Assembly: GCF_036884655.1 (NCBI RefSeq)
Contig: NC_088357.1
Coordinates: 4,021,001 to 4,085,000, forward strand
Direction: 5' to 3'
From: Musa acuminata AAA Group
Taxonomy: Eukaryota > Streptophyta > Magnoliopsida > Zingiberales > Musaceae
DNA length: 64,000 bases
How positions within the stretch are numbered: the stretch's first letter is position 1; each line of letters begins with the position of its first letter. The translations under genes were made by a program, and so were the position numbers. The notes below the pieces were generated by a model. It had not been told where the DNA came from. It made no database searches and saw only the letters and a list, made by a program, of their open reading frames with translations. This document shows, in pieces, positions 11,420 to 23,410 of the stretch.

Positions 11420-14400
11420 ATGGCAAACAGCAACCTCCCTCGACGGATCATCAAGGTAAGTCCTCGATCGGAGAGCTTCTGATTCGATTTTGTCACCGTG
11501 GTTTCTTCATTTTTTTCTTCGTCTACTCTCCGATTTGTCAAGATCCCGATCCACGAAGAGATGGGGTTTTGATCTCTTTCTCTCTTGGTAACTTTCTGGT
11601 TTGGTTTAACTCATCTTGGCTGCTTGATCCTTTTTGGTCGGACAGGAAACGCAGCGTCTTCTTAGCGAACCAGGTACTATTTTGTGTTACTTCTTTGGGA
11701 TGTTTCTTGCACATTATAATTGGTTTTTGGTCTTCAATTTGAAGTCAAGGTGTTCAGATTTTGAACACTAGGGTGTTGGATTTAGGTTTTCGATCCCGGG
11801 ATTGCTTGTTGTGTTAGGGTTTTGGCTCATGCGTTGCTTTGTTTGTGGCAGCTCCTGGCATAAGTGCATCTCCGTCCGAGGATAACATGCGCTACTTCAA
11901 TGTGATGATCCTTGGGCCAACTCAGTCTCCGTATGAAGGTGACTACTTTGCTAATGATAGCATGGATCCTTTTGCTGATCTTTCACGCATAATTTTATGA
12001 GAAATAAGTGCTAGGTGATTATCGCCTTTTTTCTTTTTCAAACTGATGGAAGTAACGTGCCTTAGAGATATGGAGTGTGAATTGTAAAGTATCCAATCAC
12101 TTGTGTATGGCTGCAGTTGTAAATAGGCATTGGCTTTCTCGTTGATGCATATTGGCGATTAAATCTTTGTCTAGCTTATGAATACTTACTGTAGTGTATA
12201 GATGTGTATCTTGCGAAACCGTCTCAGTTGCAAATGATTTTTTCTACATGTAATTTCATTTGTTGTAAGTACTTTTGCTCTGATATCAATTGAAATTACT
12301 CTTATTATTCGAGATCAATTAGTCCATATCCAACTATAACAAAGCCATAAGTTTCAACTATTTGGTGTCGGCTACATGAATCAATTAGTCCATATCCCAT
12401 AAACCTAATTTCTCCATTATCTGTAAGGAATGATCTCTAATGCCAACTGATTTGGATTTGGAACCAATATTCTAAGAGCTCACCATTCTTAGTACCAGGG
12501 GTGATACCATGTAGGACATGTAGCATCTAGAGTTGAAGTCGGAAGTGAAAGGTTTGAATGAAACTAGGATATCATCTTGGCATTTGCATTACTGCTCAGC
12601 TTATCAATTTCACAATTCAAACCACAGGGCATTTAATTTATCTAATTTTGCTTATAATTTAAGGACAATAAATTGAAAAAAAAAAGGTCTTTTCTGTTAG
12701 CAAATATTTATAAATATTTTGATCTTCTATGGATTCTGTCCTGAAGTAGTCACTTTATTTTTCTTTTACCTTTACACAGGAGGGGTTTTCAAGCTCGAGT
12801 TGTTTTTGCCTGAGGAATATCCAATGGCTGCCCCAAAGGTAAGATAACACTAGCTAATGTCATGCCCATCATGTAATGGTAAGGCGATTGTCTTGGTTCT
12901 TTTCCTATATTCTTTCTCGGTTACATTTTTGGAAGTTTTTCATTCACACTTTAACCAAAACAGAAGGCTGATAATCTATGTATAATTAATTAGTCGCCAA
13001 TGTCCAAGTGTTTTTTTTCTCTTATTTGGTTTGCTTTTTCAATACAGCACCAAGCTGAAACTATTCTACAGGAAGCTTTGGTATAAAATTACCAAACTAT
13101 GGCTGCATGCATACTCCTAAGCCTTTAGGAACTGCATCAAAATTCTAACTAATCCAAAAGCTCAAAAGAAAAAAAATAAATGGTGCATTCTGAAAATCCT
13201 CTTTGCTGATATTGCTGTGTTATGAAACTAATTTTACTGGTTGAGCTTAAGTTCTTGAAATGAGGGCCAGCTATCAATTCCTCATCCTCGTGTTTTGCTG
13301 CTGACATTTTGATTGGTAGGAAGTTTTAACTTGTGAGTTATGAATAAATGGACATCCAAGAAGCTGATAGTTTCACCTCTTCGTTACCTCCCCCTTCCTC
13401 CCTCTCTCCCTCTATTTGCATATGCACTCATGTTTTCAGCACATATCTTTTATTTTTTAAAATATAATGTTCTAAATAGTAGTTGGAACTTGGAAGTTTA
13501 CTAGTCTTAATTCTGAAGTTGATCTATAAGTTACAAACAAAAGCCACATTTTATTTTTCATTTTTTTTAGTTTCATTTTTCTCCTGCCATCCATGACCAC
13601 GGATTACAAAATCATCTATTCTGTTTAAATGTATTATCTTTGTAGTCTTGTCCTCTTTTGGCACTGGGCTTTATTTCTTCTTGCCACGTGGCAGGACAAC
13701 ATAAATTATACTACCTGTAGTCGGTGCTTCTTTAATCTATCTAACTAATCCGTCTATTATTTTTTCATTGAGTTTGAAACAGGTCCGTTTTCTCACCAAA
13801 ATTTATCATCCCAACATTGACAAGGCAAGGCGTTGCATTTCTTCCCTTTTATCTTTCTCACAGAAAAACAATTATAATCCAAGAGTTTCATCTGCAGCTT
13901 GGAAGAATATGCCTTGACATTTTAAAGGACAAATGGAGTCCAGCCCTCCAAATTCGAACAGTACTACTTAGGTAATGTGATTGTTTTAATTGATTGTATT
14001 TACACCACTAGAATATTATAATATTCCCAAATAATAAATAGCAATAGAATTTGATTTAATTGATTCTCTTTGGCTTTCTTTATATGCTGTTAATAAATCT
14101 AGTTACTTGTTGCAACTGAACAAGAGGTGATAAACATGGAAAACTGATGGATTTCCTAATTCCTTTTGACTTATCCGGACTTGTCATATTAAGCTTGACA
14201 CTCTTTCTTGGCATTAAATTAAAAGAAAAAGCTCTAACAAGGACATTGTTACAAATTAAATTTATTCTTTTCAAACTAGAAAATAGTGTTGTTGTAAATC
14301 TTGATAGAATCATGATAAGAATCATTGTCTTTTTCAGCTTGGAAAATGATAGCAGTTTTTGCATAATTTTTATTTTTCTTTTATCTAATCTTGCATGATT

Positions 14401-14698
14401 ATTGTTTTTCATGCTCAGCATACAAGCACTTCTTAGTGCCCCAAACCCAGATGACCCTCTTTCAGAAAACATTGCAAAACATTGGAAGACAAATGAAGCA
14501 GAAGCTGTCGAAACTGGTAAGATTATGCTCTTATTGTTGCATCTGTGCCTTGCTTTTGATGTTCTTAATTATTCCCAGCAAATAGTAAAATCAGGTTGTC
14601 TTGACTCTGTATTAAGCTTCTCACCATGGTTCTTTTTATGGACTTTATCTGATAATGCAGCAAAAGAATGGACACGTCTCTATGCTAGTGGGGCATAA
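11420..14698 (+). CDS. UBC13: Ubiquitin-conjugating enzyme E2 of the UBC13 (UBC35/36, UBE2N) class
   Basis: E2 enzyme that, with a UEV (MMS2) partner, builds Lys63-linked ubiquitin chains used in DNA-damage tolerance, iron responses and signalling. Exons: 11420-11455, 11646-11673, 11852-11938, 12780-12838, 13783-13824, 13898-13971, 14419-14516, 14661-14698. The product is 153 residues, exactly the length of Arabidopsis UBC35/36. The UBC fold is complete: [18 protein letters not shown] at the N-terminus (UEV-binding surface), YHPNID with the HPN motif at 79-81, catalytic Cys89 in [19 protein letters not shown], and [11 protein letters not shown] at the end. All phases join. The intron after NIDK begins GC (13825-13826) rather than GT; the invariant NIDK/LGRICL join leaves no alternative. 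Intact and complete. Confidence 0.97.
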
Positions 14699-15349
14699 AA
14701 CTCTTCAGGTAGTTCTAATAACATGTCTAAGTTTATTGGTCCAACGCCGGCTGCTGACAGTTAAAAAGGGTGGCCGTCACGCTGTCATATCGCAGGGTGT
14801 ATATCATTTTCTTGAGTTGAAGGTACCTCTTCATATATTTATGTCATGAAGTTATATTCCTACGTCTCTTTCTAGCTAGCAGGGTTTTTATTATGCCCAT
14901 ACCCTTTAATTTCTTGACTGTGTTCGTGTAACTTATGTTGTCACATTTTGCGCTCTCTTGCTGTTATTATATAACATGGATCATGATGGCTGTTATGTAG
15001 TTAGGAACGGTAACATATAAGTAGCAAATTAATAAGCATGTGATTGGATAATCAAATATCTGACCTTCGGCTTCATTAACTGGATATCTAAGTTGTATTT
15101 GAAATGAATAGCTCAGTACGGCAATTCTTTATAGCCCTCAAACAAAATGGCAAAAATCCCATTATCTCTCCAACCTCCAATGCTTTATGACCCTCTTTAA
15201 CAGACGGCAATTCTTTACGATTCCCTTGGTAGCATGAGCCAAGTAGATCGCTTGCCAACCATAGTCTCCGGTAATGAAGTTTTCCGTATAGGGTTTTCAC
15301 TGTGAACAATGTTATTTTATTATTTTTAAAATTTTTTTATTGCTTTAAA
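14699..15349. other. UBC13 3' region
   Basis: Probable 3' UTR of UBC13 followed by unannotated sequence. No coding region or RNA gene is recognised. Confidence 0.5.
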
Positions 15350-15849
15350 TAAATATATTTCAGACTTGTTATATCATCTATCAGAAGGTTTTTATATTAT
15401 TTTAAATAAAACTAAATCTGGTAACCATCAGTTTTAAAACCTAAAAAAATTAAATCAAATGAAAAAAAAAAATAAATCACCTTAAAAGAATATGCTTGGT
15501 ATTCCATAAAGAGGAAAGTTTGAGTTGGGCTAATTACATGTTTTTCCTTGGAGTTGCCCCTTTTAGCATTGGTTTCTGGATTTTTTAAAATTATATTAGA
15601 TCTTCATAATTTTAAAAATATGTAATTTGTGCCATCTATTTCTTTGCATGTGATATCTTGTGTTGTCTTGGTGATTAGGTAAAAGGATAGATCTTATCAT
15701 TTCACCCACAAATGGATAATTGGTTTTGAATGGCCTTGCGGACTTTGCCCTGTATCTAATCTTCACTTACCTCAAATATTCACTCAGCAAGCATATATTA
15801 ACAAAGTTGGCGGTGGAAGTGAGTAAGGCAATGAAGGATGTCGAACAAA

Positions 15850-16150
15850 TAAGATCGGATCACGACCTCTTCTAGGCAATCATCGTGCTTCTTGATATAA
15901 TTTGAGAGCGATCCTTCGGGAGTGTGCTCCAAAAAGAGGGGTTAAAGGACTTGACAATGAGAGGCTTTGGCAACTACGTCGAAGCCGAGAGGATGGTGTA
16001 GAGAAGAGAGGAGGGCTTAGTCTCTTCTCAGGAGAGTGGGGAGAGAGCTTGACATACTTGACGGAAAAGAGGTATTCGGAGGAGACCATGGCAAACAAGA
16101 TAGTTGCGGTGGAGTCACGACCGATGGTCCGGAGGTGGCACCTCCAAACA
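15850..16150 (-). pseudogene. MAPKKK-like kinase fragment, unit 1 antisense arm
   Basis: On the minus strand the frame reads GRDSTATILFAM and LFSVKYVKLS, matching the glycine-rich loop and the VAVK-type ATP-binding Lys of plant MAPKKK17/18-like kinases. After frameshifts it continues with an IKKHDD-CLEEVVI segment (hinge and alpha-D/E region). No catalytic HRD or DFG motif is present, and several frame breaks rule out a working kinase. Confidence 0.7.
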
Positions 16151-16450
16151 CCTCTTCTCCGCAAGTCCATCGAGCTCTCATGAGAAGAGAATAGGCCATT
16201 CTCTCTTCCATGCACCACCTCAACAGCATTGCCAAAGCCCTTCATGGCCGAGTCCTCTATCACCGGTGTCTTTTGGGAGTACACCTTAAAAGAATCGCTC
16301 TTGGACTGTTCAAAAAATATGATGATTGCTTAGAAAAGGTCGTGATCTGGTTCTACGTGCGCGACATCCTTCATGGCCTCACTCACCTCCGTTGTCAACC
16401 TTGTCGATGTCTGCTTGTTGAGTGAATATTCGATGCAGAAGTGAAGAGTT
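16140..16450 (+). pseudogene. MAPKKK-like kinase fragment, unit 1 sense arm
   Basis: Sense copy of the same fragment. It can be recognised by its match to the unit 2 sense arm: the Lys-loop region (16145-16180), a diverged HHLNSIAK stretch (16212-16235) where unit 2 has HHPNIVSYL, and a VRDILHGLTHL stretch near 16357-16389. It is broken by stops and indels and pairs in inverse with the arm to its left. Confidence 0.65.
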
Positions 16451-16769
16451 GATGTGGCGTCATTCAAAGCCAACCACTCGTTTGTAGGTAAAATGAATGT
16501 TTTGCCCTTCACTTAATCACCAATTTGGCACGTTATATCATATGTAGAGGATTCCAACAAAGAAAGACATTAAAAATTAACAAATTTATTGTGACCCAAT
16601 GTAATTTCAAACTTGTTGTATCATTTTATTCAATTTGTTTTTATATAATTTTAAATAAACCTAAATCTAGTGACCATCGATTCTAGAACCCAAACAAAAA
16701 TAAATCAAATAAAAAAAAGATTAAATCACCTTAAACAAATATATATGATATTTTAGGACCAGACCACGG

Positions 16770-17050
16770 CCCCTTCTAGGTAGTCGTTGTGCTTCTTGAT
16801 ACAATCCGAGAGTGATCCTTCGGAGGTACACTCCAAGAAGAGGTGGTGAAGGACCTAATCACGAGGGGCTTCGGCAACGACATTGAAGCCGAGGTAGGAG
16901 ACGATGTTGGGGTGGTGCAAAGAAGAGAGGATGACCTGCTCTCTTCTCAAGAGAACGGAGAGAGTGTGCTCGATGGACTTGACAGAGAAGAGGTGTCCGG
17001 AGGGGGAGGCCATGGCAAGCGAGATAGTTGTAGTGGAGCCGCTGCCGATG
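16770..17050 (-). pseudogene. MAPKKK-like kinase fragment, unit 2 antisense arm
   Basis: The minus strand shows RREQVILSSLHHPNIVSYLG, then, after a stop and shifts, LFLECTSEGSLSDCIKKH. This is the beta-4/beta-5 and hinge region of a plant MAPKKK. The N-terminal loop and the catalytic loop are missing. Confidence 0.7.
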
Positions 17051-17400
17051 GTTCGGTGGCCGTACCTCTGGACACGTCTTCTCCGTCAAGTCTGTCGAGC
17101 TCTCATGAGAAGAGAACAAGCCATCCTCTTTTATCTGCACCACCCCAACATCGTCTCCTACCTCGACTTTAACATCTTCGTTAAGGCCCCTCATGGCTAA
17201 GTACACCTCTGAATGATCGCTCTCGGACTATATCAAAAAGCACGACGATCTCTTAGAAGAGGTCATGATTCGATCCTACACGCGCGACATTCTTCATGGC
17301 CTCGCTCACCTCTACTCTACTGTCAACCTTGTCGATGTTTGCATGATGAGCGAATATTCGAGGCAAAAGTGAAGATTTGACGTAGTGCGATTCAAAGCCA
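17050..17400 (+). pseudogene. MAPKKK-like kinase fragment, unit 2 sense arm
   Basis: The plus strand shows GHVFSVKSVELS (about 17070-17104), LHHPNIVSYL (17136-17165), LSDYIKKHDDLLEEVMI and SYTRDILHGLAHL (17274-17312). It is the best preserved of the four arms, yet it needs at least two frame changes and stops before the catalytic HCD/HRD loop. I know of no working source gene in this window. Confidence 0.75.
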
Positions 17401-17570
17401 ACCGTCCAATTGCAAGTGAAATAAAGGATTTATCTTTCATTTAATCACCAATTCGGTATGTGATATCTCATGTAGAGGATTTCGTCAAAGAAACAGATGG
17501 TGTCATTAAAAATGAATAAAATTATAGTATTTTTGAAACTATGATCACTAAAATATGTAATTAGCCCTTG

Positions 17571-20500
17571 TGAGCCAAAGAACCTCAAAATGGGATGCTA
17601 TGACAGTAGTCTCGGAGAGAGCTGTATTTAAATCCGGTCAAAGGTGATAGGTAAGAAGTTAATGATTCCTCCTACGAGGTGAAACACGAGTCGGACAAAT
17701 ATCTGTAATCTATAGGTGAAGAAAACCCTTATATCGGACTGTTAACACTACCACAGGTGATAAAGAGTCCTCTTGACCCACTTTGATGTGCATTGTTTGA
17801 CCCACAGTGACGCTCACTGCTAAGTTCCTTCCTCTCTTCTTAGTTATGTTTCAATAATGAAGCAGGTAAGATGGAATCCAAGCAGCGATCAACGAGCCCT
17901 CCCTCCTTCGCCGTCCTCTAAAACTCTCTGGCACCGCAGGCGAAGTGCCACCCGCCAAGGTCACGCTGGGCTGCTGCGTCTCACAGCACCATAATCCTCC
18001 TCTATCTCGGTGGATGAGCACGTCTGTCCAGACTCCTTTTCAAAGCTCCTATCCTGAGCAATATTTCTTTTGGGATTTTAATGCTGAAGTCCACGGTTCA
18101 CATCATCATCATCACTAGTTGGTGCGCCATGGTGACGCTTCCATGGCAGTACCGACCTTGGGTGGTTGTACTGCGCCAGCCTCGCGAGTAGCAGCCGAGT
18201 AGGGCCGTCGTTCCCTGTCATCACATGCTGTGCTGCTCTCGAGACTACAACTCCTTCAATAGTTTATGCTTCGATCCGGACATCCTTTGCCCTGTTTTGA
18301 TCGTGCCACAGTTGTGTGTCGCAAGACCTTATCGTGGATCAAAAGGAGTTACTGCAATGTGCCGAGGCTTCCTCTTGTCTCGACTTGATCTGGCCTCCAC
18401 CTTCTTCGAATCTTTCTTCCTTTGAGGAAAACAAAGTTTAGACGCGCACGCTACTGTTCTCCAACATATAGTGATCCACGGTATGCGAGAAGCAGAGGGA
18501 AGGAACAAAGATCGCTACGCTTCATTACTCCATGACTCTTTCAGCTGGACTCCACTTGACAGGAAAAAGGTTTTGTCATATTAAGCTAGCAGTCGATATA
18601 AAAGTTGTCTCTCCACCTTTTTGGTAGCTTTCTCCGGAGAAACCTCATCATCAACCACCCACCGCAAATGCAGATCTAACTGCTCCAACTAATGAAAGAC
18701 CGCAGCTTTTAACATTGTGGAGCGCAAGAAAGGAGGCCGTTCCTCGTCGACGAGCTGATGCTGCTCTAAGTTATTGACTCACGGGAATCCTCCCTCCTCT
18801 CATGCACGTCGCTCTCTGGATCTTAGTTGGTGATTCACAAGTTGAGCGATATTTATTCCATCACCTGCAAGACGCATGCTGATGTCTAGTAATCAAAACG
18901 AGCACCGGAGATGGAGATGGCAAACCATGGTTAAAGCAGCGGAGTAGGATCGAAGTCAACACCCACCCCGGTGGGTACATAACAGAGCAAGCGTCTTTGT
19001 ACGAGAAGACAGTGGTTAACGCTCTACACCGCTGCTGCTGCTCGAGGGATGAGTGAACTCATCACTGTTCTCAGTAAGTAACCAGCAGTGGATCCCATTG
19101 TTTTGGTGATCCCAATTCTTTGCCTCTGCCGTTTCCTCTTCCTTCCTTCCTAAGCTTTTCTTCTCCTCTACTAAGCCGCTCGCTCGCAGTTTCCGTTGGA
19201 GAGTGTCGTCGCAGGAGAAGTAGTGGCCGAAGGGTTTGAGGAATCGTCGTCGGGAAATCCATTTGAGAGGTGAGTTGACTTGATGCTGCTGCTGTGTCCC
19301 CTTTCTCTTTTCGTTTGCTTTCACCAATCCCCTTTTCTCATGACTAACATCTATCTATCATTCTTCTCCTCCTTAATCTGTGTTTCTCACGAAGCATCCT
19401 TCTATGAGAAGCTCAGAACGAAATCACCTTTTAACCTTTTCCTTTGCATTCTTTTTCTTCCTTTGGAATTCTGGGAATTCATATTATCACCTCTTAAACA
19501 TTTCAGCATAAATGCATAAACTGGGATATTATCATAGATTTCTTCAAATAAAGATTACCATCATAAGATCGGTATGTTCTTGTTGCATCAACATGTTAAC
19601 TATTGCCATCAGTCAAAAAGGAAGAGATAGTTGTGTGGTTCTATATGCAATTCCTTCACTGCTCCATGATCTTCATTATTGATCTGCTCTCAGCTGGCTG
19701 ACCATATTGCCCTTCTTATGCCGCCAATGTCTTCCAGTAGGCACCTTTAAGTATATGCAGATCATATAATTCCTCACATACAAACATCTTCTGATAGGAG
19801 AATGAAGGATAATTTATCTTTTATTTGGAACTTCTCTATAATAATAATAAAATCAAAATAATAAATTCCATTAGACTCCTAATGTCATTACCTATGCTAA
19901 TAAAAAATTCAATAAACACACTCACAGTTTATGCATTTATCATACATATTTTTAATAACATACATATTTTTTTTAATAACATACATATTTTTAGATATAT
20001 TTAGTGAATATAATTAGTGAATATATACTTTTTAATAACATAAATATTTTTAAGTCGATATTTTTTAATAACATAAATATAATTATCATACATATTTTTA
20101 ATAACATAAATATAATTAGTGAATATATATATATTTTTTAAACCTACCATAATAAATCTTTATGAACCCTATCGTTCATTTTTTTAAGTCGATAAAATTT
20201 ATGTATAAAATTTGTTTCTTCATATACTTTTTTATTAATTATTTTAATAAATAAATAGCTTCTATCATTGATCTTTCAAGCATAAAATAAAATTAATTTT
20301 TAGATATATTTGTTTAAAACCTTATCCTACTTTCAATATCATCTCTACTTTTAGAATTTAGCAACTACATCCCTAAAATAACATAAGAACAAGTATGTCA
20401 TTGTTTTTTAAGGATTATTATACGATTTATAGGGTTTGAGCATTAATCTATATAACCCATCCTGTTATTATTTTTATTTATTTTATGACTTTTATAGTCC

Positions 20501-21379
20501 AATTTGACATATTTTTCATATATTTCCTATCTTAATACCACAAATAAAGTATCATCTAATTATTTCTAATTTAAATGAAAACGAAAATAATAAAAATAAA
20601 AATCCCTTCCCTTTTTCTAAGCCCACCTCTTTAACTATTTATACCCGTCAACGACTCCCTTTTCCTAATTCTTTTTTTGTATTTATTTAAATAACGATAC
20701 ATTATGTCGTTTGGTCCAATTATTCATAAGATAAATAGTTATGCTGGGCCGGGACCAGGGTCCGACTCGACTAGATTGACCCCGGCTCGACGATCGGCTC
20801 AGGCCGATCAAGTTTGGCCCAAGCCAAATTTGCTCCGGTTTTTTATCGATTCAGACTATTTGCGATCGGTTCAGGCCAATCAAGACCAAATCTAGCTGGT
20901 CCGATCGGTTCAGACTCGTCATGTCCGATTCGAGTGAAATTGAACCCGGCCTAATATTTCATCAATTTTCATTCGAGAAGAAATCACGAAAGCTGTCACC
21001 GATTCAATCATTTGAGACCATTTTGTCCTGTTTCTTCACATCCAAAGTTCTCACCTTGGTTTGTCAACCCGTCACACAACAACACGGATCATCGCGTGAT
21101 ATCACTGCGGGTGGCCTTCCTATGAGCATGGCCATTCACGTGCAGATCTACTACTGTTCCTATGAGGTGACCACCTGGAGAAGACGCTCTCTCGAGTCTC
21201 TTTTGCAGCTACATAACTGCTTCTCATATCTCCAATCTGTTGGTAGATTTCGAAGTTTGAATTGGATCTCTGGAATGTGCATCTCCTGTTAGTCTTCGCG
21301 CATCTTGATGCTGATGGTGTTGCTCTAATCATGTCTTTTTAGTCGACGCTGTTGTAAGGAAGAGGTGGAAGTCCGCGGA
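17571..21379. other. Intergenic and probable 5' leader/first intron of the ICR gene
   Basis: No coding region is supported. A TATA-like GATATAAAAG lies near 18,595-18,604. A GC-richer stretch at about 19,140-19,269 ends in a strong donor (GAGAG/GTGAGT at 19269/19270) and may be a non-coding first exon of the ICR gene spliced to the acceptor TTTTTAG at 21342. Region 19,930-20,110 holds degenerate short repeats of a TTTTTAATAACATA core. Region 20,740-20,960 has repeated CGATCGGTTCAG-like motifs of unknown origin. Confidence 0.5.
19930..20130. repeat. AT-rich short tandem repeats (TTTTTAATAACATA core)
   Basis: At least five diverged copies of a TTTTTAATAACATAxATA motif alternate with copies of an ATTAGTGAATATA motif. 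Low-complexity DNA with no gene. Confidence 0.75.
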
Positions 21380-22295
21380 ATGGTTGCCGAACGCAGCCCC
21401 GAGCTGGAGGATGAGGTATATGTCCTCCTGCATTCATCAGTCTCGATTCTGTTGCACTTCCTCTCTCTGTCCAAATGTTCTTCTCCTGCAGAGGAAACAA
21501 GATAGTAGGATGGCAGATCTGAAGACCAAGGTGGGCAGAGCTCAGGAAGAGCTCAACAAGTTCAGAGACCGGTTGGCCTCCGCTGAAGTCGCCATGGTTG
21601 ATGCCGAACAAGCTCTCGAGAAGGCCAAGAAGCAGGTCTCTACCGTGACCCGAACCTCTGAGGTAGACAGAGAGACGCTTCCTCTTTCCCTGGTGCTCGA
21701 ACAGACATCTGAGCCCGAGTCGAAGCCGGAGCCGAACGATGATGTTCTCGAAGTGGTAGAGCCAACCGAACCAGTCCAAGAGCAGAACGAACATGAGGAG
21801 GAGGAGGAGGAGGAAGAAGTGACATTTATACTGGAAGAGAGTATGATCTTTGAGAGGAGAGGTGAAGAAGATGACGCACACCTCGCTGTAGCTACACGAA
21901 GAAAGGAAGAGGAGCTGAAGGTGAAGATAAGGTCGATGGAAGAGGAGCTGGAGGGGAGCAAAGAAAAAGCAGCACACCTGGCGGAGCAGTTGGCGGCAGT
22001 GGCGGGAGCAAAGGCGGCACTGGAGGTGGAGATGAAGAAGCTGAGAGTGCAAACCGGGCAATGGCGAAAGGCGGCGGAGGCAGCAACAGCATTGCTGGCT
22101 GCCGGGGACGGAGCCGCCATGGACAAACACCATGGTGCGTATGTCCGATGGGGTTGGCCGCTTATGGCAGGCGAATTGGAGGAGGATGGGGTGGTTGGAG
22201 GAAGACGGAAGGCGGCCGGATTTGGAATGCTTGGCGACCTGTGGAAGAAGGTGGCGCAGCAGAGGCAAGCAGAACCAGTAAGTGGGATGGATTAA
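21380..22295 (+). CDS. ICR/RIP-type interactor of constitutively active ROPs (coiled-coil)
   Basis: ICR/RIP proteins are coiled-coil effectors that link active ROP GTPases at the plasma membrane to exocytosis, cortical microtubules and cell polarity. Two coding exons, 21380-21415 and 21492-22295, give 279 residues. Evidence: a short RSPELED N-terminus like the RSPKL motif of the family; coiled coil MADLKTKVGRAQEELNKF at the start of exon 2; a very acidic middle with an eight-Glu run; a second coiled coil before LRVQTGQWRKAAEAATALLA, which matches the family's conserved QWRKAAEAAAAML block; and the C-terminal GFGMLGDLWKK, like the family's terminal lysine-rich motif that contributes to ROP binding. 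The product is short for the family. ATG 21380 is the first Met in frame after the acceptor at 21342; an extra upstream coding exon cannot be excluded. Confidence 0.82.
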
Positions 22296-22494
22296 CTGCA
22301 GCTCATGGTTTAGTCTTTAGATTTGTTCTGTTGCTGTTGTTGAGCCAAGTAAAACACTACCAAGCCATTGTGATCTCTGAGACACGTCTAATTTGAATAC
22401 TGAAATGGATCAAATGATAAGCATAGGTTACATATTTATTTTACTTCAAGAGTTTTGGGCTGTGAGATTGGATTCATAAAAATGCTTCAAAAGT

Positions 22495-23410
22495 TTATTA
22501 TTTTAATTTTGATATATATCTTTTTTTTTACAAATGTATATGATATATTTAGTGGATCTTATAATAAACTATCAAGATCTTTAGTGGATCTTTAAAGATA
22601 TATTTTAATGATTTTTTAAAGATATATTTTAGTGGATCTTTCATGACTTATGTGAATTAGGCTGTAATGCCCATCATTTTATTAGTTATCTAGAATCAAA
22701 ATCCTAAGTCCATGATAAACTAAGAGATGAAAGAGATTCAAAATGCTAGAAAATCAAATATTAAATTGATCAATTTATCACTTTAATTTTGATTTTTTTT
22801 TTTGGTAAAGGTAAGTAAGTAATGCAAGATTCAAGTTCATAACATTACAATAAACTATTAAAATCTTCTAAGATATATTTTAATAAATCTTTTACGCATC
22901 TTTTTTATGATTCATCTAGAATCTAAATCCAAATCCATATGGTAAACTAAAGAGTGTGAGATGAAAGATATTCAAAAGTTAAAACATCAAATATTAAACT
23001 AATTAATTTATTATTTTAATTTTTATATGTATATTTTTTTCAAAAGTAAGTCATGGAGGTCTTTTGGTGGATCTTTCAAGCTTCGTATGGATCAGGCTAT
23101 AAGGCCCATCCTACAATGATTCATGTGAAATCCAAATCTAAGTCCATGGTAAACTAAAGGAGTGTGAGATGAAAGGGATTCAAAAGTTCAAAAATCAAAT
23201 AATAAATTAATTAATTTAATATTTTAATTTTGATTTTTGTTTGTAAAAAAAATGACCAAAGCAGGATTTGAGCTGCCCCGATTAGGTCACAAAGTTCATC
23301 CTTTAATAAATAAATAAATGATGAATGCATGATTTAAACATACGACGTTACGATAAATTATCAAGATCTTTATCAACTAAATTTATTAAGTTTACTAATA
23401 TTTTTTTATT
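22495..23410 (+). repeat. Degenerate tandem repeats, about 210-275 bp units
   Basis: Four diverged copies start near 22,495, 22,770, 23,003 and 23,212. Each has an AATTTAT-x-ATTTTAATTTT-GAT block, a stretch similar to CATGGTAAACTAAAGAGTGTG, and a tail resembling GATTCAAAAGTTxAAAxATCAAAT. Some units have an ATCTTTTA-x-GATTCAT block. No coding capacity. This could be a local satellite-like array or a nested transposon remnant. Confidence 0.75.

Larger units (their letters stand above)
15350..17570. repeat. Tandemly duplicated inverted repeat carrying MAPKKK-like kinase fragments
   Basis: Two units lie head to tail. Each has an AT-rich lead (about 15,350-15,500 and 16,600-16,750, alike in direct orientation), an antisense kinase fragment, then a sense fragment. 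Arm order is antisense, sense, antisense, sense, with centres near 16,140 and 17,050. The outermost edges are also inverse matches: GGGCTAATTACAT at 15527-15539 and ATGTAATTAGCCC at 17555-17567. The left arm of unit 2 lacks about 300 bases present in unit 1. Similarity between arms extends past the kinase piece into flanking non-coding DNA, so the whole block was inverted and duplicated, not only an exon. All frames carry stops and frameshifts. A single-stranded transcript would fold into a long imperfect hairpin. Confidence 0.85.

Noticed and set aside
21339..22268. Long minus-strand open frames (up to 309 residues) opposite the ICR gene
   Set aside because: Leu/Ser/Pro-rich antisense shadows of a Glu/Lys/Ala-rich coiled-coil coding strand.
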